A DNA stretch of 44,963 bases. It comes from Anaerolineales bacterium (lineage in GTDB: Bacteria > Chloroflexota > Anaerolineae > Anaerolineales > Villigracilaceae). Below are positions 41,550 through 44,963 of this stretch, in pieces. Under the pieces are notes generated by a model. It saw nothing but the letters and a program-made list of their open reading frames with translations, had not been told where the DNA came from and searched no databases. The translations under genes were made by a program, and so were the position numbers. Every line of letters starts with the position of its first letter. The first letter of the stretch is position 1. Where the stretch lies: positions 1 through 44,963 of the forward strand of contig JACZJB010000243.1 in NCBI GenBank assembly GCA_014860805.1. The letters are read 5' to 3'.

Positions 41550-42455
41550 CTATTGTAATTCTTTCGCTATCTCTTCAAGTGTTTGTGAGATAACATCTTG
41601 TCCAAGGCGTAACGACTCAAACGTGTTTGTCAATTCAAATCGAATGGCAAAGCCGCTTGCAACCATAACAAAGTACTCAACTGCATAATATAGCATAAGG
41701 CGACTGAAGTTGACCGTATCAATCGCGGTTTTCTCTATCAGTTGTTGGTCATCACTTAAAGTTGCGAAAAAATAATTGAGCAAATCTTCGGCGTCGTTGT
41801 GTGTTTGCGAACACAACGCTGCGTATACAGTTCGATATGCCACATCTAACTTCAAAAGCTCGAATCTTTTTGATATAGGCGGAAACTTTACTGCTAAGTC
41901 TTTAGTTGCTGGCAGTCCTATTTGTAAAAGAGAATAATCTGTAGCCTTTTGTAGTTCATTGATTTGTTTTCTTTTTTCTGTTGTTGCTGCTTGATGAACC
42001 TTTTGTGCTTTACCAGTTAATTGAGAAGTTGCCTTCGCCCAATTGTCAATTTCTTTCTGTTCATTTTCAAAGTAATGTGCGAAATATTGAGTAAGGCGAT
42101 TTCCTTTTCTGTCATCAACGAGAATAAATAAAAGATTTACTGCCGATTCGACAACAGTTCTGGAAATTATTTCAGATGATGCTGTTGAACCAGTAACATA
42201 TGCCACGATAGCTCCTTCAACATATTCAAATATGCGGTCAAGCATAGACCGTAACAATCCCCACAGCGGGTCTAAATGGTCAAGTTTTTCTGCGTGATTA
42301 TTAAGGTCGTTATCTATTTCAAGTTTTGAGCGAATTGTCCAGTAAATGGCATTTAATTCACGCTTTACAAACGGCGTTGCGGTAATATTGTGACGATGAA
42401 TAAAATCGTCCAACAAGGTATCGGGGTTGTCAAAGTTGCTTTCTTGGTTTGTCAT
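41550..42455 (-). CDS. DUF5677-like protein (cassette)
   Basis: A 301-residue helical soluble protein. SRTVVESAVNLLFILVDDRKGNRLTQYFAHYFENE in the middle and VYAALCSQTHNDAEDLLNYFF near residue 220 give the pattern I associate with DUF5677. The family is of unknown function and often found among accessory and defence-like genes. The N-terminal 90 residues are helical and polar. The ATG lies close to the attC 12 core, so there is little room for a private promoter. The assignment rests on pattern memory and needs a profile search. Confidence 0.65.
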   Translation of the reverse strand: MTNQESNFDNPDTLLDDFIHRHNITATPFVKRELNAIYWTIRSKLEIDNDLNNHAEKLDHLDPLWGLLRSMLDRIFEYVEGAIVAYVTGSTASSEIISRTVVESAVNLLFILVDDRKGNRLTQYFAHYFENEQKEIDNWAKATSQLTGKAQKVHQAATTEKRKQINELQKATDYSLLQIGLPATKDLAVKFPPISKRFELLKLDVAYRTVYAALCSQTHNDAEDLLNYFFATLSDDQQLIEKTAIDTVNFSRLMLYYAVEYFVMVASGFAIRFELTNTFESLRLGQDVISQTLEEIAKELQ

Positions 42456-42470
42456 AATTTTTGTGTAGCC

Positions 42471-42697
42471 GCCGAACGGTTTGCGGCATCGTCCCCGCTA
42501 GGGGATACCTGCGCTGGGGCGGGGACGGCAAAGCCGCCCAACTGGAAAAATGCTAAGGCGTAGAAAACTGCTTGGGATGTGCGCAGATCGGGCGAGCGAG
42601 CCTCAAGCGAGCATCGCCCAGAGCAAGCGCGTTGGCGCTTGCCATCCCCAGCGTCAGGTGCATATCATCCCAGCTCTATCGGGACGCTTTGTTAGCC
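42471..42697 (-). other. integron attC site 12
   Basis: 227 bp with cores GCCGAAC (42471-42477) and GTTAGCC (42691-42697). It has the GATCGGGCGAGCGAGCC and GCAAGCGCGTTGGCGCTTGC hairpins and only the second half of the ATCATCCCAGCTCTATCGGG module. It belongs to the HEPN-like cassette; the odd core GTTAGCC is matched by GGCTAAC at 43566. Confidence 0.9.
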
Positions 42698-42724
42698 TGC
42701 GTTTTTGGAATGTTACCACTGCTT

Positions 42725-43534
42725 TCAAAATACGGTTTTAATAATTTTCATCGTACCAGCAATTAATTCATCAACTTGCTCTGGCGTTGGTTCAATCTTT
42801 TTGTCGTGGTCGCATAAATTTCGAATATCGCCCAAGTGTTGTATAAAACGCCATTGTACAATTTCAATTACTTCAGATTCTTTTAGTGCGTTATTTAAAT
42901 CAGCAATGCCAGGGTTTTTCTTCGTGATTTTCACATCATGATTTTCGCAAACTTGTCCAAGATGACGTTCAAGAACAACACCAGCAAGTGCGCCCGCTGC
43001 CCGTGTAAATTTATGTTTACTTAATTCCTTTGCGGCTTCTAACTCAGAGTCAAACAAATCTGCTTGAACTAATTGGCGAATATCAAAAAGCGAACTTTCA
43101 AAACGCGCTTTTACCGAATCTAATATTGCCAACTGCTGGCGAAAATTTGGTATTGCTGCTTCGGGTCCTACAATCTTTTCTTGTGTGTATGTTCGAGTGA
43201 TATGTAGCCCTTGTAAATAATCTTCGATTCTGTAAGACTCAAATGAAATCTCCTTTCTCCCTTTTGGCTTTTCGTACTATCGGATAAAGTCTGACAGGCG
43301 ATCAGGAAGCAGTTGTTTCACCAATATCTGTGCTTCAGAATACCATGCTTGATATTCTTCTCTAAAAGATGGAATGTCTGACAAAATCTTTTTTGCTTTT
43401 TCACCATACTGGTCTTTTATTTTCTTTTTTACTTCTTGAGGGAAACAATCCAATTGCATTGCAATGTGAAGTTTGTTTCCTTTTGAAATTAATCTGTCAA
43501 GGTCATTCTTGTAACGGTCTAAATTTGTTGTCAT
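42725..43534 (-). pseudogene. HEPN-like protein split by an in-frame amber codon (cassette)
   Basis: The 85-residue frame at 43534-43280 ends at TAG (43279-43277). The same frame stays open afterward for 48 codons without any usual start codon, then runs through the previously separable 135-residue part to 42725. Read as one gene it is 269 residues. The C-terminal part has RAAGALAGVVLERHLGQVCENH and ends with IRNLCDHDKK, an R-N-x3-H motif as in HEPN RNases. Changing TAG to TTG would give Leu. It could be a recent nonsense mutation, a read-through site, or two coupled pieces with a non-standard ATT start at 43249 after AAAAGGGAG. Confidence 0.75.
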
Positions 43535-43565
43535 TCTTTCACCCTTGAATTCATTTGATAAGCAG

Positions 43566-43693
43566 GCTAACGGCTTGCGTTACCCGCAAGTGGGCGGGTG
43601 TGGATTCCGTTTGAGAGCAGTATAAACCCGAAGGGAGAAAAAGGCTTGTAAGTCGCGCAGACTCCCACTTGTCGGGTGCACGCTTTGTTGGGC
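43566..43693 (-). other. integron attC site 13
   Basis: 128 bp with cores GGCTAAC (43566-43572) and GTTGGGC (43687-43693). It is the GCGTTACCCGC subtype with a divergent middle (GTGGATTCCGTTTGAGAGC, AGAAAAAGGCTTGTAAG). It belongs to the last complete cassette, the 352-residue membrane protein. Confidence 0.88.
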
Positions 43694-43708
43694 TGATTTT
43701 GGAATACC

Positions 43709-44767
43709 CTAAACAAGAATATCTTTAATAATACCAATGACTAACGGAAGAATTGGCGAAATAATAGACAAGTAAAAACCTTTAATATTTCTATACTGGA
43801 ATGGCCACACTGGAAACTTCTCAGTCATCTTATAAAACTCTTCAATCTCTTTAAGCTTATCAGTGGTTATTTTCAGATCTAGTGACTTATTAATCAAAGC
43901 ATCTTGTGCTAATTTATATTCTTGTTCATATTGTTTTGAAATAGCCAATAAAAGTTTGTTTTTTGAAGAAGCCATTGCTTTATGAGCGCTATTTAGAGGT
44001 GTAAAAAAACTTATGATTGCTCCAATTAAATATATTGGAATTATTAGGTGGAAGTACCAATAGTCATCAGTAAGTTTTTGAACAATAAATTTATATTCGG
44101 TAATTCCTATAAGGAAGCCAGTTACTGCGGCTAGGTAGGTAACTCCTATTGAGTAATCTAATATGAATTTGAATCCACCACAACCATCAGGATGTAATGG
44201 TTTTAGCATAATATTTTTTCCAGAAAACGCTTTGTTTAGCACAATAACATTGATAATCAAAGTCGATGCCATGTCAGTGACAATATAGCCCCCAATGAAA
44301 AAGGCTATCATAAATAAAATTAGTTTAAAAGTAGAGAAGTCAAACCAATAAGGACTTATTGACCTTGTAATGTAAGTTAATAAAACTAAAACTAGTCCAC
44401 CCGCCCATAACATCACAAATCTAAAGCGACTATTGCGAAACTTAACCCCAATCTCGATTTCATCGGGAGAAACATCGATTGTATCTGACAGCAAGAGGGA
44501 TTCTGTTAGTTTATCTGATTGAGTTGGTATCCATAAAAAATAATAAGCCATTACTGGAATATAAACCAAATTCCAAAGCCAACTTGTTACATATTGTAAA
44601 ATTTCGTTTGGCGTGTTTACATTTGGAAATGTTTGTAAATGATAAAAGTAACCAATTATTGAAGAAATAACAAATACAGATAGACCAAATAAACTTGGTT
44701 TCACGCGAAAATTATCTAGTAGTAAATCTGCCAGCAGATTATTTCTTATTGATGTTTTTTTTGTCAT
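43709..44767 (-). CDS. multi-pass membrane protein of unknown function (cassette)
   Basis: A 352-residue AT-rich gene. The protein has about six helices (for example LFGLSVFVISSIIGYFYHL, LWNLVYIPVMAYYFLWIP, FVMLWAGGLVLVLLTYITR and YFHLIIPIYLIGAIISFF). A conserved-looking LKPLHPDGCGGFKFI loop lies between helices 4 and 5. A cytoplasmic coiled coil at residues about 265-315 (YEQEYKLAQDALINKSLDLK) precedes a final C-terminal helix. I recognise no family. It ends 16 bp before its attC and starts 18 bp after attC 14. Confidence 0.75.
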   Translation of the reverse strand: MTKKTSIRNNLLADLLLDNFRVKPSLFGLSVFVISSIIGYFYHLQTFPNVNTPNEILQYVTSWLWNLVYIPVMAYYFLWIPTQSDKLTESLLLSDTIDVSPDEIEIGVKFRNSRFRFVMLWAGGLVLVLLTYITRSISPYWFDFSTFKLILFMIAFFIGGYIVTDMASTLIINVIVLNKAFSGKNIMLKPLHPDGCGGFKFILDYSIGVTYLAAVTGFLIGITEYKFIVQKLTDDYWYFHLIIPIYLIGAIISFFTPLNSAHKAMASSKNKLLLAISKQYEQEYKLAQDALINKSLDLKITTDKLKEIEEFYKMTEKFPVWPFQYRNIKGFYLSIISPILPLVIGIIKDILV

Positions 44768-44784
44768 AATTATCGTCTCTATCT

Positions 44785-44914
44785 GCCCAACGGTTTGCGT
44801 TACCCGCGCTGGGGCGGGCGGCGGGACGCCGTCCGACTGGAAAAAAGCTGAGGCGTAGAAAAATGCTTGGAATCACGCCAGAATCCCCAGCGTCGGGTGC
44901 ACGCTTTGTTGGGC
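44785..44914 (-). other. integron attC site 14
   Basis: 130 bp with cores GCCCAAC (44785-44791) and GTTGGGC (44908-44914), the GCGTTACCCGC subtype and almost identical to site 11. It belongs to a cassette whose gene lies beyond the right edge, so the array continues toward attI and the integrase outside the window. Confidence 0.92.
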
Positions 44915-44963
44915 AGTTTTTAGATTTCAAAGACCTGACTTGTTGACCAGTTTACTATATATG
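44915..44963 (-). other. 3' tail of the next cassette, cut by window edge
   Basis: These 49 bases after attC 14 must belong to the next cassette. They show no stop-terminated frame that I can assign; they are probably the 3' untranslated end of its gene. Confidence 0.5.

Noticed and set aside
31133-42766. Similar plus-strand open frames inside the attC sites (for example around 31.1, 35.0, 37.0 and 42.6 kb)
   Set aside because: They resemble each other only because the attC sites repeat. They lack ribosome-binding sites and run antisense to the cassette genes.
31041-44914. Direct repeats spaced along 14 kb as a CRISPR array or rRNA spacers
   Set aside because: Repeats are 86-286 bp, imperfect palindromes of variable length, and the spacers are whole genes. 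Integron attC structure explains them.
44915-44963. Repeat of ATTTCAAAGACCTG shared with the methyltransferase cassette at about 31.9 kb
   Set aside because: A 14-base match is expected by chance several times in 45 kb, and the flanks do not align.

Overview
The window looks like a chromosomal segment of a Chloroflexota bacterium, probably of the Anaerolineae. That is inferred from gene content and style: a compact aromatic-amino-acid operon with a fused shikimate kinase/dehydroquinate synthase, GT-C type membrane glycosyltransferases, Pro/Thr-rich lipoproteins, a Flp-type pilin, and -10 boxes placed almost on top of start codons. No rRNA, tRNA or CRISPR array was seen.

Left part (1-10.33 kb, minus strand). 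One long operon runs leftward from a promoter at about 10.3 kb: chorismate mutase (aroH), two tandem DAHP synthases, prephenate dehydrogenase (tyrA), aroA, aroE, aroC, fused aroKB, aroQ, an alpha/beta hydrolase and an MFS transporter cut by the window edge. Together these cover the whole shikimate pathway plus the first steps toward Tyr/Phe. In front of aroH there is a 25-codon open frame in which eight of ten consecutive residues are Trp, Phe or Tyr. It is followed by a 14-bp GC-rich hairpin with a U tract. This has the layout of a ribosome-mediated attenuator sensing charged aromatic tRNAs, and it starts only about 4 nt from the predicted transcription start.

Middle part (10.4-29.2 kb). It holds coaBC, a metallophosphoesterase, a DUF4349 lipoprotein and rsmG on the plus strand, then a NarL-type two-component pair on the minus strand. 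Next come a large ArnT/PMT-like glycosyltransferase and a YHYH lipoprotein that share an unusual four-cysteine module. These are followed by two paralogous glycosyltransferases with a broken C-terminal remnant of a third, a further large membrane protein, a second histidine kinase/response regulator pair and a Flp-type pilin.

Right part (29.3-45 kb, minus strand). After DUF2200, DUF1801 and a GC-rich lactonase-like gene, the window becomes an integron gene-cassette array. Thirteen consecutive cassettes, each with one or two minus-strand genes, are separated by fourteen related imperfect palindromes bounded by RYYYAAC and GTTRRRY-type cores (attC sites, 86-286 bp). Their orientation places attI and the integrase beyond the right edge; no integrase is in the window. 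The array ends at about 31.04 kb in an attC that has lost its outer core. Cargo: an isoprenylcysteine-methyltransferase-like protein, a degenerate EAL-CZB protein, a DinB-like protein, an AAC(2')-I-like acetyltransferase, two PhnB-like VOC proteins, a PIN/UPF0175 toxin-antitoxin pair, lipoproteins, unknown membrane proteins, a DUF5677 protein, and a HEPN-like gene split by an in-frame amber codon. Two cassettes and the lactonase next to the array have strong sigma-70 promoters whose 17-bp spacers carry a GAAC-N4-GTTC type (LexA-like) dyad in exactly the same register, which suggests shared, possibly SOS-linked, control.
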